Shown: positions 9,112 through 17,292, numbered from the stretch's first letter. The stretch is 64,000 bases of DNA from CAYNKA01 sp964397655 (GCA_964397655.1 CAYNKA010000001.1:434001-498000); one strand, 5' to 3'. The notes: generated by a model from the letters alone, not told the origin. A program made the numbers and translations.

Positions 9112-9614
9112 ATCCCGCTTCCCCGGCCGCGGCCGCCGGGCCGCAGCTTCCGCCCGAGGGCGTCCGCGACGAGCTCCGGGACCATCGACGAAATGTCGCC
9201 GTCGAGCGCAGCGAGTTCCTTGATGACGCTCGACCGGAGCACGAAGTATTTCGGATCCGTAGGCATGAAGATGGTTTCTATGCCGGGCTTGAGCCCCTTG
9301 TTGACCATGGAGAGCTCGAATTCGTAGGTGAAATCCGCCAGTGCCCGAACTCCCCGGATGAGGATCTTCGCGCCTTCCTTCTCCGCGTAATCCACGATGA
9401 GCTTGTCCCAAACCGCGACCTTGACGTTCGCATAGCCCTCTACGAGCCTCTTCATCATGTCGACCCGCTCGTCGGCGTCGAAGGTGTATCTCTTCATGGC
9501 GTTGACCGCTATGACCACGTCGACCTCGTCCCAGAGTTCGGCGGCCCGCTGGATGAGGTTGAGATGTCCGTTCGTCGGCGGGTCGAAAGAACCCGGGAAA
9601 ATCGCTTTTATCAT
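9099..9614 (-). CDS. coaD: Phosphopantetheine adenylyltransferase
   Basis: Fourth step of coenzyme A synthesis: transfers AMP from ATP to 4'-phosphopantetheine, giving dephospho-CoA. The nucleotidyltransferase signature GSFDPPTNGHL is at residues 8-18. The conserved KILIRGVRALADFTYEFELSM block and the SSVIKELAALDGD region are both in the expected places. The protein is 171 residues, with a short Arg/Gly-rich C-terminal tail (about 155-171) beyond the usual end. The 3' end overlaps the carboxypeptidase gene on the other strand by 13 bases. Confidence 0.95.
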   Translation of the reverse strand: MIKAIFPGSFDPPTNGHLNLIQRAAELWDEVDVVIAVNAMKRYTFDADERVDMMKRLVEGYANVKVAVWDKLIVDYAEKEGAKILIRGVRALADFTYEFELSMVNKGLKPGIETIFMPTDPKYFVLRSSVIKELAALDGDISSMVPELVADALGRKLRPGGRGRGSGIQTG

Positions 9615-9647
9615 GTGGACCTCTTCGAATACGCCTACGTTGTTTCA

Positions 9648-9676
9648 AGCATACCATGCATGATAGGGTAAGGCAA
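9648..9676 (-). promoter_or_regulatory. Candidate promoter for coaD
   Basis: On the minus strand TTGCCT (9671-9676) and TATGCT (9648-9653) are separated by 17 bp, ending 34 bases before the coaD start. The -35 box touches the start codon of the divergent HEAT-repeat gene. Confidence 0.45.
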
Positions 9677-10359
9677 TGAGAGCCGCTTCCTTCGCCCTGA
9701 TCTTCCTGTCTATGCTCGTTCTCTCCCCGGAAATCCGTGGGGAGGAAAGGGACTGGATCGTCCCCGGAGCGGCCGCCGTCAGGGAGCGGTTGCTCTTCGC
9801 GCAGGCCGTATCCCCGAACCGGGAAACGAAGTTTAGCGCCCTTCGCGAGATCGGCGGGGGCATCGAGACGGGAACCCTTTCGCCGAACGACGGGAACGTC
9901 CTTTCGATCCTCGCATATCTGGCACAGGAGGGAGTGAAGAGCGAGACCCGGGGAGGCTCCCCGGGCGAACGGGACTTCCCCGACGTTAGGCGTGCGTCCT
10001 GCGAGCTTCTCGGCAGGATCGGGGGCGAGGGCGCGAAAAGGACCCTCCTTTCGGTGCTCGAGACGGAAAGCGAGCCCATGGTGCTTTCCGAGGCCGTCTA
10101 CGCCCTCGCCCTCATCGGAGGCAGGCCGGACCCGAAGATCGTCCAAGTCCTCACCCGGCTCCTCGAAGTCCGCGTGCTCGCGAAGAACGACGACAATCTC
10201 GCGTTCACCTGTCTCTTGGCGATCGAGAAGCTTGACACGCGCGAACACAGGATCGACGATCCCGGTCTCTACCGGGCCCTGCTGCGCCTCCTGGACGCTC
10301 CGCTCATAGGGGAGGTTCGCAGAAAAGCCCTCGACGTCATCGACAGGCTGAGGAAGTGA
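9676..10359 (+). CDS. Secreted HEAT-repeat protein of unknown function
   Basis: The N-terminus MRAASFALIFLSMLVLSPEIRG is a signal peptide with a likely cleavage after about residue 22. The rest contains helical HEAT-type repeats, clearest in DVRRASCELLGRIGGEGAKR, then SEAVYALALIGGRPDPKIVQ, and again near the C-terminus (EVRRKALDVIDRLRK). Such alpha-solenoids bind proteins; no catalytic motif is seen. It stands between coaD and a convergent gene, with only 16 bases to the latter. It is probably periplasmic; its partner is unknown. Confidence 0.75.
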   Translation: MRAASFALIFLSMLVLSPEIRGEERDWIVPGAAAVRERLLFAQAVSPNRETKFSALREIGGGIETGTLSPNDGNVLSILAYLAQEGVKSETRGGSPGERDFPDVRRASCELLGRIGGEGAKRTLLSVLETESEPMVLSEAVYALALIGGRPDPKIVQVLTRLLEVRVLAKNDDNLAFTCLLAIEKLDTREHRIDDPGLYRALLRLLDAPLIGEVRRKALDVIDRLRK

Positions 10360-10375
10360 GCCGAGGAAGTGAGGA

Positions 10376-10762
10376 TCAGGAAAGGAGGGAACGCCGCCAG
10401 ACCGCGGCCTTTTCCTTGTCTTCGTACTGGATTTTCTTCCGGATGCCTATTCCGGACGGATTGTCCGGCCCCTGGGGCTTCATGATGCCGAATATTCCGC
10501 TCCCGAGATAGCAGATCCTCTCCCCTTCGGAGAGGTTCTCGGTGCCGAGGAGTTCCTGCATGATGCAGTCGAAATGCACGGGCTCGCCTTTTTCCTTGTG
10601 CACGATGGCCGAATAGACGTCCTTGATGGGTTTTCCGCAGGCCGGGCATACGGGGCAGACCCGTTCGGGCTTGGGTTCGGCGGGGGCCGCCTTTTCCCTG
10701 GCGCGGTCCCTGTCCCGGTCGCGGTTCGAATGCCCTCGGTTTCTTCTGTATCTGTCGTTCAT
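10376..10762 (-). CDS. Small protein with a zinc-ribbon-like cysteine motif
   Basis: Protein of 128 residues, not recognised as a named family. An Arg/Asp-rich low-complexity N-terminus (about 1-30, with a DRDRDRDRAR run) is followed by CPVCPACGKPIKD, a possible metal-binding knuckle. Next come HFDCIMQELLG and a conserved-looking GERICYLGSGIFGIM stretch. The charged head suggests RNA or ribosome contact, but that is a guess. Its start overlaps the stop of the upstream 49-residue gene by ATGA, so it is the last gene of the long ffh operon. Confidence 0.7.
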   Translation of the reverse strand: MNDRYRRNRGHSNRDRDRDRAREKAAPAEPKPERVCPVCPACGKPIKDVYSAIVHKEKGEPVHFDCIMQELLGTENLSEGERICYLGSGIFGIMKPQGPDNPSGIGIRKKIQYEDKEKAAVWRRSLLS

Positions 10763-10908
10763 CTGATCGTCCCGTTCCTTTGCATGAGCTCGTTCGTGAT
10801 CGTCTGAGCCAGCCGCGACACCGCCGCGTCGAGATACTTCGCATCATGGATCTTTTTCTTGAGTTCCGCAATCCTCCGAGGATCTATTTTCCGGGCGACC
10901 CTGACCAT
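10759..10908 (-). CDS. 49-residue conserved-looking small protein between yraN and the cysteine protein
   Basis: Short reading frame starting MVRVARKIDPRRIAELKKKI and ending LAQTITNELMQRNGTIR. Its start lies three bases after the yraN stop and its own stop overlaps the next start by ATGA. The tight coupling on both sides, with no other frame fitting the gap, supports translation. It is predicted to be all helical and basic. No family is recognised. A structural or RNA-binding role is possible. Confidence 0.6.
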   Translation of the reverse strand: MVRVARKIDPRRIAELKKKIHDAKYLDAAVSRLAQTITNELMQRNGTIR

Positions 10909-10911
10909 GAT

Positions 10912-11271
10912 CTACGACTCCTCTCTCAGCACGTCCTTCAAATGAAGGATGCCCTCCCGCATTCCGCGCACGAACACCAGATCGAATCTCACCGGAGCGT
11001 CCGCGAATTCGGGATACTCCGCGAGAAAAGCCTTCGCGGTACCGATGATCCTGCCCGCCTTCCTCCGATCCACCGACAGGCCGATGTTCTCCTCGGAATA
11101 CCTCGTCCAATGCTTCACTTCGGCGAAGACGACCGTGTCGCCGTCCCTGACGACGAGGTCGATTTCTCCCCGCCTCGACCGGTAGTTTCTGCGGATGACC
11201 GACATGCCTGAGGACACGAGAAAGGCCTCGGCGGCGGCTTCGCCGCGTCTTCCCTTCTCCGTCGAGGTCAT
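10912..11271 (-). CDS. yraN: YraN family (UPF0102) endonuclease-like protein
   Basis: The protein has the restriction-endonuclease-like fold signature of YraN: KGRRGEAAAEAFL near the start, then NYRSRRGEIDLVVRDGDTVVFAEVK with the D-x(n)-E-x-K catalytic set (GEIDLV and FAEVK). Its length of 119 residues is typical. The family is widespread, linked genetically to DNA metabolism and RNase HII loci, but its substrate is unsettled. Its start overlaps the HD-GYP stop by ATGA, and the 49-residue gene follows. Confidence 0.92.
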   Translation of the reverse strand: MTSTEKGRRGEAAAEAFLVSSGMSVIRRNYRSRRGEIDLVVRDGDTVVFAEVKHWTRYSEENIGLSVDRRKAGRIIGTAKAFLAEYPEFADAPVRFDLVFVRGMREGILHLKDVLREES

Positions 11272-12431
11272 TCGGCGACCGCCTTCGCGAGGCTTTTCGG
11301 GTCCACGGCCTTCGCGATGAAGATCTTCTTCTCGACGTTGAGGTCGATCACCTCGCCTTCGTCGTTCTCCACCATGGCCCCGTCCTTCTTGATCATCACC
11401 TTCACCCTGGGGCGGAGCGGCGCGTCTCCGTTCGTCTCGACGACCCTTCCGATGCAGGAATTGCTCAGGAGCACGATGCTCCCGAGAGGATAGATCCCCA
11501 TGCTCTTGATGAACACCCGGAGGATCTCGGGATCGAAGCGCCTGCCGTTGTCTCCCAGGATGGCACGCATGGCGGCGTAGCCTATCATGGAATTCCGGTA
11601 GGGCCGCTCGCTCACCATGGCTTCGAAGGAGTCCGCCACCGACACGATCCTCGCCGCGAGGGAGATCTGCTTGCCAGATATTTTCTTCGGATAGCCCTCG
11701 CCGTCCCAGCGCTCGTGGTGCTGGAGGGCGATGATGCCTATGTCCTCGGAATACTTGAGTTCCTTCGAGATGATCTTGTAGGAATGGACCGTATGGGCCT
11801 TGATCTTCTGGAGTTCGTCCGGTTCCAGCTTCCCCTTCTTGGCGAGAATGTCGTCGGGCAGCCTCAGCATGCCGACGTCGTGCAGGAGTGCGCCGGTCGC
11901 CAGCTGGAGGAGCTTGTGCTGGATCATGTTCATGTCGATCCCGATGATGGAGGCGAGCACGGCGCAGTTGATGGCGTTCTGGGCGGAATCGCTCTCGCCC
12001 TGCGAGCCGAAGAAGATGTGCTGGATGAACTCGTCCCTGTTCTTCTTGAGGGTGGAGAGGAGGACGTCGACGATCTTGTCGATCTCCCCGATTTCCACGG
12101 CCTTCTGGTTCTTGATGTCCGTCTGGATCGACCGGAATTTATCGGCGCACTTCACGTACACCTTCTGAATTTCCTGCTGTGCCGGCGACTTGAGATAGTT
12201 CACGAAGGAGATGCCGCCGTTCTGGCCTACGGCCTGTCCGGAGGACGATCCGCCGGCTCCGACGAGTTCCCCCTCGGTCCTCACCGTTTCGATCCCCCAA
12301 CGGAGGAGCCTGTCGATCTCCTTCTGCTTGAGCGGCACTTTTTCCTGTACGAGGATGTTCATGTCGTCGATGTAAACCGCTTTCGTGAAGGTGTTTCCGG
12401 CTTTCAAGTCCTTTACATTCAGCGTATTCAT
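11268..12431 (-). CDS. HD-GYP domain phosphodiesterase, probably active on cyclic di-nucleotides
   Basis: The C-terminal half has a full HD-GYP set: LLHDVGMLRLP, KAHTVHSYKII, LQHHERWDGEGYP and VSVADSFEAM. That keeps the HD, HH and D metal ligands and the GYP motif. Such proteins cleave c-di-GMP. The N-terminal about 120 residues (MNTLNVKDLKAGNTFTKAVY) look like the small domain often preceding HD-GYP. A start at 12431 is chosen because its ATG overlaps the upstream stop as ATGA; the longer frame only reads back into that gene. A paralogue at 31382-32551 shares the layout but lacks key ligands. It sits in the ffh operon, next to flagellar-type genes. Confidence 0.88.
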   Translation of the reverse strand: MNTLNVKDLKAGNTFTKAVYIDDMNILVQEKVPLKQKEIDRLLRWGIETVRTEGELVGAGGSSSGQAVGQNGGISFVNYLKSPAQQEIQKVYVKCADKFRSIQTDIKNQKAVEIGEIDKIVDVLLSTLKKNRDEFIQHIFFGSQGESDSAQNAINCAVLASIIGIDMNMIQHKLLQLATGALLHDVGMLRLPDDILAKKGKLEPDELQKIKAHTVHSYKIISKELKYSEDIGIIALQHHERWDGEGYPKKISGKQISLAARIVSVADSFEAMVSERPYRNSMIGYAAMRAILGDNGRRFDPEILRVFIKSMGIYPLGSIVLLSNSCIGRVVETNGDAPLRPRVKVMIKKDGAMVENDEGEVIDLNVEKKIFIAKAVDPKSLAKAVAE

Positions 12432-12694
12432 TCGGTTTCCATCTCCCGGTTCGTATGCACGGAATGAACGTAGGCGAGAAGACGAGCAACGACTTCGAAA
12501 CATTCTTCCGGAATGAAGGATCCCGGCTCAAGCAGAAACAGACGATCGGTCAGTTCCCGCCGCTCGACGATCGTGACGCCGTGCTCTTCGGCGAGGGCCA
12601 CGATCCGCTTCGCGAGCGCATCCCTGCCTTTCGCCACGAGAAAAGGCGCGGGGAGATCTTCCCGGTATTTGATGGCAACAGCTTTGTCCGTCAT
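12428..12694 (-). CDS. FlhB C-terminal-domain paralogue (FlhX/EscU-like)
   Basis: Eighty-eight residues that align with the cytoplasmic domain of FlhB just after its self-cleavage site: AVAIKYREDLPAPFLVAKGRD, then RIVALAEEHGVTIVERREL and LTDRLFLLEPGSFIPEECFE. No NPTH cleavage motif or membrane part is present. In flagellated bacteria such stand-alone copies can substitute for part of FlhB in export-substrate switching. It is coupled by ATGA overlaps to the FliK-like gene before it and the HD-GYP gene after it. This supports a flagellar role, although the main flagellar operons are not in the window. Confidence 0.85.
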   Translation of the reverse strand: MTDKAVAIKYREDLPAPFLVAKGRDALAKRIVALAEEHGVTIVERRELTDRLFLLEPGSFIPEECFEVVARLLAYVHSVHTNREMETE

Positions 12695-13698
12695 ACCACC
12701 GCGTCGACGAGCCTTGAAACGTCCCTACCGGCCTCAAAACCGTCGAAATCTTCTTCCTTGTTGAAATTATCGTCACTTTTCAAGCCGAGCTTTCGGAGTT
12801 TCCGCTTGAATTCGGCTCTTTCTCTTCGGTCGGACCAGCGTTCGTCGTCCGTGAATACGCTGATCGACGAACTCCCTTTTCCGAGCGTCCAGCTGAAAAA
12901 CCACGTTTTCCCTGCGGATTCCTCGCGTACGGAAAGAACGGCTTTTTCCCACCTCTTCGCTGTTCCGTTATACCATAAACGAATCGAGCCGGTATATGCA
13001 AGATCGCCGGCCCGGAATCCGTAAGGGAGGATCGTCCAGGAACCCGTCTCGGCTGCGACGTGGTTGAACACCTGCAGGGGCGAGGAACCTTCGTCCTCGG
13101 CCGTCAGGATTTCCTCAGAAGCTCCGGTCCGCTTCCCGTCGCCGCGCCTCCGTTTCCGCTCCTCCCTGGAGGAACCTCCTTCCAGGAGTTCCATGACGCG
13201 GTCGAAGGCCTCCCGGTCCGGGGAGAGCCCCTTCTCCTCCATTCTCGCAGCGAGGGCCGCCCGTCTTTTCGGCGTCCCCGCTCCGTCCTTCCCCGCGATT
13301 TCGGATAGTTCCCTGAGCCTTTCCTTTCCCGGCGGGACGAGGCCCGCCCTGACGAAGGCCTGCACCAGAAGGCTTCTCGCTGTTTCGGCCGCGGCAGGAG
13401 CTGGACCCGGAGAAGGAAGCGGCGTCCCGGCGTTCCGGGCCTCCGGAGATCGAGACCGTCCATTGCCCTCAGCGGGCAGGAACTCGAACCCCTTTCCCTT
13501 CGGAACCAGCCTTCCCGAGCGTTCCTCGCCGGGGACCAGGTCCTTCGACGACCTCACCTCGATCCGCTTGCCCAGGTGTTCCACCGCGAAGGCGCCGTTC
13601 CCGGTCCTTTCGAGCACGCGTACAAAAACAAGGCCGCCCGAAGAAGGTGTTCCCTTTTCGGCGGCCTGGAGATGACGGTGCTGGGTTCGTTCGATCAT
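12691..13698 (-). CDS. Unknown protein upstream of the FlhB-like gene, possibly FliK-like
   Basis: A 335-residue protein with no signal peptide. The N-terminal third is Pro/Ala/Gly-rich and likely unstructured (about 80-110). A middle charged linker (EERKRRRGDGKR) precedes a beta-rich C-terminal half (FNHVAAETGSWTILPYGF, LWYNGTAKRWEKAVLSVR, GKTWFFSWTL). That layout, a flexible part then a compact C-domain next to an FlhB paralogue, resembles hook-length control protein FliK. Sequence identity to FliK is not obvious, so this is inference from context. Its stop overlaps the FlhB-like start. Confidence 0.6.
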   Translation of the reverse strand: MIERTQHRHLQAAEKGTPSSGGLVFVRVLERTGNGAFAVEHLGKRIEVRSSKDLVPGEERSGRLVPKGKGFEFLPAEGNGRSRSPEARNAGTPLPSPGPAPAAAETARSLLVQAFVRAGLVPPGKERLRELSEIAGKDGAGTPKRRAALAARMEEKGLSPDREAFDRVMELLEGGSSREERKRRRGDGKRTGASEEILTAEDEGSSPLQVFNHVAAETGSWTILPYGFRAGDLAYTGSIRLWYNGTAKRWEKAVLSVREESAGKTWFFSWTLGKGSSSISVFTDDERWSDRRERAEFKRKLRKLGLKSDDNFNKEEDFDGFEAGRDVSRLVDAVV

Positions 13699-13713
13699 CG
13701 AGGGGCGAAGGAA

Positions 13714-14097
13714 TTACGCTTCGCCGCCTTCCTTCGCGGAGTGATCGGCGGATTTCTTCCTGATGAGTTCCGCGACCTTCGCCGCCTTTCCGGAGCGTCC
13801 CCGGATGTAATAGAGCTTGGAACGCCTGACCTTTCCGTGACGGACGATCTCGACCTTGTTGATCTTGGGGGAATGGAGGGGGAAGACCCTTTCCACGCCC
13901 ACGCCGTAGGAAATCTTCCTCACGGTGAAGGTCTTGCGGAGTCCCGCGTTCTTCTTCGCGATGACGAGGCCTTCGTACACCTGGATGCGCTCGTTCTTTC
14001 CTTCGATGATGGAGAAGAACACCTTCACGGTATCGCCTATCTTGATGTCGGCGAGTTCCTTGATTTGTTCCGCTTCAACGGCCTTTATCAGATCCAT
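13714..14097 (-). CDS. rplS: Ribosomal protein bL19
   Basis: Large-subunit protein at the 30S-50S interface. The L19 core is clear: IKIGDTVKVFFSIIEGKNER, VYEGLVIAKKNAGLRKTFTV, and GVERVFPLHSPKINKVEIV before KVRRSKLYYIRGRSGKAAKV. It has 127 residues, about ten longer than usual because of an acidic/Lys tail. It lies 14 bases after trmD in the standard rpsP-rimM-trmD-rplS order. Confidence 0.97.
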   Translation of the reverse strand: MDLIKAVEAEQIKELADIKIGDTVKVFFSIIEGKNERIQVYEGLVIAKKNAGLRKTFTVRKISYGVGVERVFPLHSPKINKVEIVRHGKVRRSKLYYIRGRSGKAAKVAELIRKKSADHSAKEGGEA

Positions 14098-14111
14098 TGC
14101 TCAACCCCTTG

Positions 14112-14804
14112 TTAAGTTATATCGAGACCCTTCTTCCAAGCAAGTAAATCGGGTCTGTATTTCCGGGTCTTCAAAACCCTCTGTTCGTTCCGCCACTTCG
14201 TAATGTTGGCGCCGTGGCCCGAAAGCAGGACGTCCGGCACCCTGATGCCCCTGAAGATCTCCGGCCGCGTATAGTGCGGGTACTCCAGGAGGCCTTCCTC
14301 GAAGCTCTCCTCCTCGAGGGACTCGGGAGTCAGCACTCCCTCGAGCAGCCGGTACACGGCGTCGAGGATCACGAGGGCCGCAACCTCTCCCGAGGAAAGG
14401 ACATAGTCCCCTACGGAAATCTCATCATCAACATACAGGTCAATGATGCGTTGGTCAATCCCTTCGTATCGCCCGCAGACGACGACGAGGGCTTCCTCAC
14501 CTGCGAGCTCACGCGCGTAGGCCTGGGTGAACGGCTTCCCCGACGGAGTCGGGTAGATCGTCCGTATCCGCCCGCCCCCGACCCGGTCGAGGGCGGCGGC
14601 CAGCGGCTCGGCCTTGAGGACCATCCCGGCCCCTCCGCCGTAGGGCATGTCGTCGCAGGTGCGGTGCTTGTCCCGCGCGAAATCCCTTATGTTGACGAGC
14701 TCGTAGGCTATGAGCCCGCGCTCCACTGCCTTCGCCATGATGGAGGACGAGAAAAAGCCTTGGAGGATGTCGGGAAAAAGCGTGAGCACCTTGAAGGTCG
14801 TCAC
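14112..14804 (-). CDS. trmD: tRNA (guanine37-N1)-methyltransferase
   Basis: SAM-dependent enzyme that methylates G37 next to the anticodon and prevents frameshifting. The deep trefoil-knot motifs are visible: YGGGAGMVLKAEPL, VVVCGRYEGIDQR and ISVGDYVLSSGEVAALVILD. The start is GTG at 14804, overlapping the rimM stop as GTGA and giving VTTFKVLTLFPD, the usual TrmD N-terminus. The protein is 230 residues. A longer upstream frame exists only as an overlap with rimM and was not used. Confidence 0.96.
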   Translation of the reverse strand: MTTFKVLTLFPDILQGFFSSSIMAKAVERGLIAYELVNIRDFARDKHRTCDDMPYGGGAGMVLKAEPLAAALDRVGGGRIRTIYPTPSGKPFTQAYARELAGEEALVVVCGRYEGIDQRIIDLYVDDEISVGDYVLSSGEVAALVILDAVYRLLEGVLTPESLEEESFEEGLLEYPHYTRPEIFRGIRVPDVLLSGHGANITKWRNEQRVLKTRKYRPDLLAWKKGLDIT

Positions 14805-15301
14805 GGCACCAACCATCCCGACTTCAGTTCCACCGTCTTCTTCTCGAAATCCACGTCGCCCACGTGCTCCTTGACGAAGGGAACGAAAAAGGACGCCGCT
14901 CCCTCCCTTTCCACTTCCAGCATGTCGTTCGTCACGCCTTCGACGACCGATCGGATCCTCCCGATCGGCTTTCCGTCCAGGACGAGCGCACAACCGCAAA
15001 GATCGGTGACGTAATACTCGCCTTCCTTCAGGGGACAGGCGAGTTCCCGCGGCACCAGGATCTCCCAGGACGCGAATTTTCTGGCGTCCTCCGGCGAATC
15101 CAGCCCCGCGAACTTGACGAGCAGGTCCTTCCCGGCGACCTTGACGGCCTCGACCGCGAAATCGACTTCCCTGCCGCCCTTCCTCAGCGTCACCTTCTCC
15201 AGCCTGAGGAAATGCGCGGTTTCCCCGGAAAGGCTCCTGACCCGCACGTTACCCTTGATCCCGTGCGGGCGCTGCACGATGCCGACTGCGAGACGATCCA
15301 T
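14801..15301 (-). CDS. rimM: 16S rRNA processing protein RimM
   Basis: Binds ribosomal protein uS19 and helps mature the 30S head. The N-terminal barrel starts VGIVQRPHGIKGNVRVRSL. The PRC-barrel C-domain follows with EGEYYVTDLCGCALVLDGK, then IGRIRSVVEGVTNDMLEV and FVPFVKEHVGDVDFEKKTV. It has 166 residues, typical for the family. Its start shares one base with the khpA stop (TGATG), and its end overlaps trmD. Confidence 0.95.
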   Translation of the reverse strand: MDRLAVGIVQRPHGIKGNVRVRSLSGETAHFLRLEKVTLRKGGREVDFAVEAVKVAGKDLLVKFAGLDSPEDARKFASWEILVPRELACPLKEGEYYVTDLCGCALVLDGKPIGRIRSVVEGVTNDMLEVEREGAASFFVPFVKEHVGDVDFEKKTVELKSGWLVP

Positions 15302-15534
15302 CAGTCGAGGATTTCCAGAACGACCCGCTTTCCCGTCTTCGTCGCGGATGCGCTCAGGATGGTCCTTACGGCTTTGGCGATCCTTCCGTGCTTCCCGATG
15401 ACCTTGCCGATGTCGCCGGGCGCGACTTTGAGTTCGAGGATGGTCGACTTCTCTCCCTCGATCATATTGACTTCCACGCCCTCGGGTTCGTCCACGAGGG
15501 CCTTGGCGATGTAGGTAACCAGTTCTTTTTCCAC
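15301..15534 (-). CDS. khpA: KH-domain RNA-binding protein KhpA (YlqC)
   Basis: A 77-residue single KH domain with the GxxG-type loop GKVIGKHGRIAKAVRTIL. It matches the small RNA-binding proteins encoded between rpsP and rimM in many bacteria. In other species KhpA pairs with KhpB and affects small-RNA binding and cell division; that role is known for relatives, not shown here. It is coupled to rimM by a one-base overlap. Confidence 0.93.
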   Translation of the reverse strand: MEKELVTYIAKALVDEPEGVEVNMIEGEKSTILELKVAPGDIGKVIGKHGRIAKAVRTILSASATKTGKRVVLEILD

Positions 15535-15544
15535 GGCCTGCTCC

Positions 15545-15796
15545 TTAGGCGAGGTAAATGCTCTTCGAATTGAGAAGTTTCTTTACCGTCGGCGAAGGAA
15601 GGGCGCCCTTCTTGAGCCAGTCCCGGATTTTCGCCTCGTCGAGGGTGAGCTGTTTCCCCTCGACTTCGATGGGATGATACAATCCCACTTCCTCGATCGC
15701 CCGGCCGTCCCTGGCCGTTCTCGAATCCATCACCACGATCCTGTAATAGGGCCGCTGTTTCGTTCCGAATCTCTTCAGTCTGATCTTTACGCTCAC
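15545..15796 (-). CDS. rpsP: Ribosomal protein bS16
   Basis: Small-subunit assembly protein. The GTG at 15796 gives VSVKIRLKRFGTKQRPYYRI, the classic bS16 start, and has AGGAGG a few bases upstream; the longer ATG frame runs back into ffh and is rejected. The conserved VVMDSRTARDGRAIEEVG and LYHPIEVEGKQLTLDEAKI segments follow. It is 83 residues and lies between ffh and khpA. Confidence 0.96.
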   Translation of the reverse strand: MSVKIRLKRFGTKQRPYYRIVVMDSRTARDGRAIEEVGLYHPIEVEGKQLTLDEAKIRDWLKKGALPSPTVKKLLNSKSIYLA

Positions 15797-15869
15797 TTGT
15801 TTCCTCCTCGACGTGATTCTCCGCTTCCGCGAGCTTTCGGTTTTTTCCGGAAGACGGACCGCATTTCTA

Positions 15870-17201
15870 TCATCCACCCAACTTCGAGAGCATGTTGGAT
15901 TGATAATTCTTGTTCTTCGCCACCTTCTTCATCATAAGGCGCGTTTTTTCGAATCTTTTCAAGAGCTGATTCACGTCGAAGACCGACGTGCCGCTCCCCT
16001 TCGCTATGCGCTTCCTCCGGGTCGGGCCTATGATCCGGTAATTTTCCCGTTCGGCGGGCGTCATCGAGAGGATGATGGCCTCCTGATGCTTGAGGTCCTT
16101 TTCGTTCAGGTCCTCTTCCCTTATCTGGCCCTGAAGCCCGGGGATCATCTCGATGAGGGATTGGAGGCTTCCCATCTTCCTAACGCGCTTGAACTGGTCG
16201 AGGAAGTCCTGAAGGGTGAAGCTCGAGGTCTCCATCTTCCTCTGGAGCTCTTCGGCCTCCTCCTGGTGGATGTTCTCCCTGGCCTTCTCGACGAGCGAAA
16301 CGACGTCGCCCATGCCGAGGATGCGGGACGCGATCCTCTCCGGGAAGAAGGGCTCGAGGTCCTCGACCTTCTCGCCTACGCCGATGAATTTGATGGGCTT
16401 TTCGGTGATGCTCTTCAGCGAGAGCGCTGCGCCGCCCCTGGTGTCGGAATCGAACTTGCTCAGGATGACGCCGGAGAGCCCGATCTTCTCGTCGAAGGCC
16501 TTCGCGATGTCCACCGCGTTCTGGCCGGTCATGGCGTCGGCAACCAGGAGGGTCTCCGCGGGATCCGCGGCATCGCGGACCCGGACGAGCTCCTGCATGA
16601 GCGACTCGTCGATCTGGAGCCGGCCCGAAGTATCTACAAGCACGGTATCGAATTGGAACTTCGACGCCTGGGCGAGCGCGTGTTTCACGACCTCGACGGG
16701 ATTCTTGGCGCCGTCTTCCCGGTAGACGTCGACGCCGGTCTGGGAGCCGAGGATGGCGAGCTGTTCCACGGCCGCGGGACGCACGAGGTCCGCGGCGACG
16801 AGAAGCGGCCGCCTTCCCTTCTTCCTGAGGTGAACCGCGAGCTTGGCAGCGGTCGTAGTCTTGCCCGAGCCCTGGAGGCCGCAGAGCAGGATCACGGAAA
16901 CCGTGTCCGGCCCCTTGAGCGCGAGGTCGCTCCTCTCGTCGCCGAGGAGCTGGACCATCCTGTCGTAGACGATCTTGACGAACTGCTGGCCTGGCGTGAC
17001 GGATCTGAGGACGGCCTCGCCCTTCGCCTCTTCGAGGGTGCGATTGACGAACCTCCGCACGACCCTGAGGTTGACGTCGGCCTCGAGCAGGGCGACCTTG
17101 ATCTCCTCTACCGCGTCCTCGACGTTCTTCTCCGAGATTCTGCCCTTGCCGGAAACCTGCCGTAAAATGTCACCGAATTTGTTCGTAAGTGCGTCCAGCA
17201 T
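15870..17201 (-). CDS. ffh: Signal recognition particle GTPase Ffh
   Basis: Protein part of SRP: binds signal peptides and 4.5S RNA and delivers ribosomes to FtsY at the membrane. The NG domain shows the P-loop GLQGSGKTTTAAKLAVHL, DTSGRLQIDE and the TKxD-like KFDSDTRGG, then GVGEKVEDLEPF. The Met-rich M domain has MGSLQSLIEMIPGL and the RNA-binding RRKRIAKGSGTSV. The start at 17201 gives MLDALTNKFGDIL, as in the family; an upstream in-frame ATG would add only non-family residues. The strong promoter at 17230-17258 is just upstream and likely drives the whole 17.2-to-10.4 kb operon. Confidence 0.97.
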   Translation of the reverse strand: MLDALTNKFGDILRQVSGKGRISEKNVEDAVEEIKVALLEADVNLRVVRRFVNRTLEEAKGEAVLRSVTPGQQFVKIVYDRMVQLLGDERSDLALKGPDTVSVILLCGLQGSGKTTTAAKLAVHLRKKGRRPLLVAADLVRPAAVEQLAILGSQTGVDVYREDGAKNPVEVVKHALAQASKFQFDTVLVDTSGRLQIDESLMQELVRVRDAADPAETLLVADAMTGQNAVDIAKAFDEKIGLSGVILSKFDSDTRGGAALSLKSITEKPIKFIGVGEKVEDLEPFFPERIASRILGMGDVVSLVEKARENIHQEEAEELQRKMETSSFTLQDFLDQFKRVRKMGSLQSLIEMIPGLQGQIREEDLNEKDLKHQEAIILSMTPAERENYRIIGPTRRKRIAKGSGTSVFDVNQLLKRFEKTRLMMKKVAKNKNYQSNMLSKLGG

Positions 17202-17229
17202 TCCCTCGTCCTGAAAAATTAGCTTAATA

Positions 17230-17258
17230 TATATACCGGTTATAGTTCCGGGTGTCAA
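17230..17258 (-). promoter_or_regulatory. Near-consensus promoter of the ffh-to-10.4-kb operon
   Basis: On the minus strand a perfect TTGACA (17253-17258) and TATATA (17230-17235) stand 17 bp apart, 29 bases before the ffh start. This is one of the two best promoters in the window, fitting genes for translation and secretion. Confidence 0.75.
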
Positions 17259-17292
17259 GGCGGGAGGCTCCCATCGTCCTCTGCGGCCGCCC

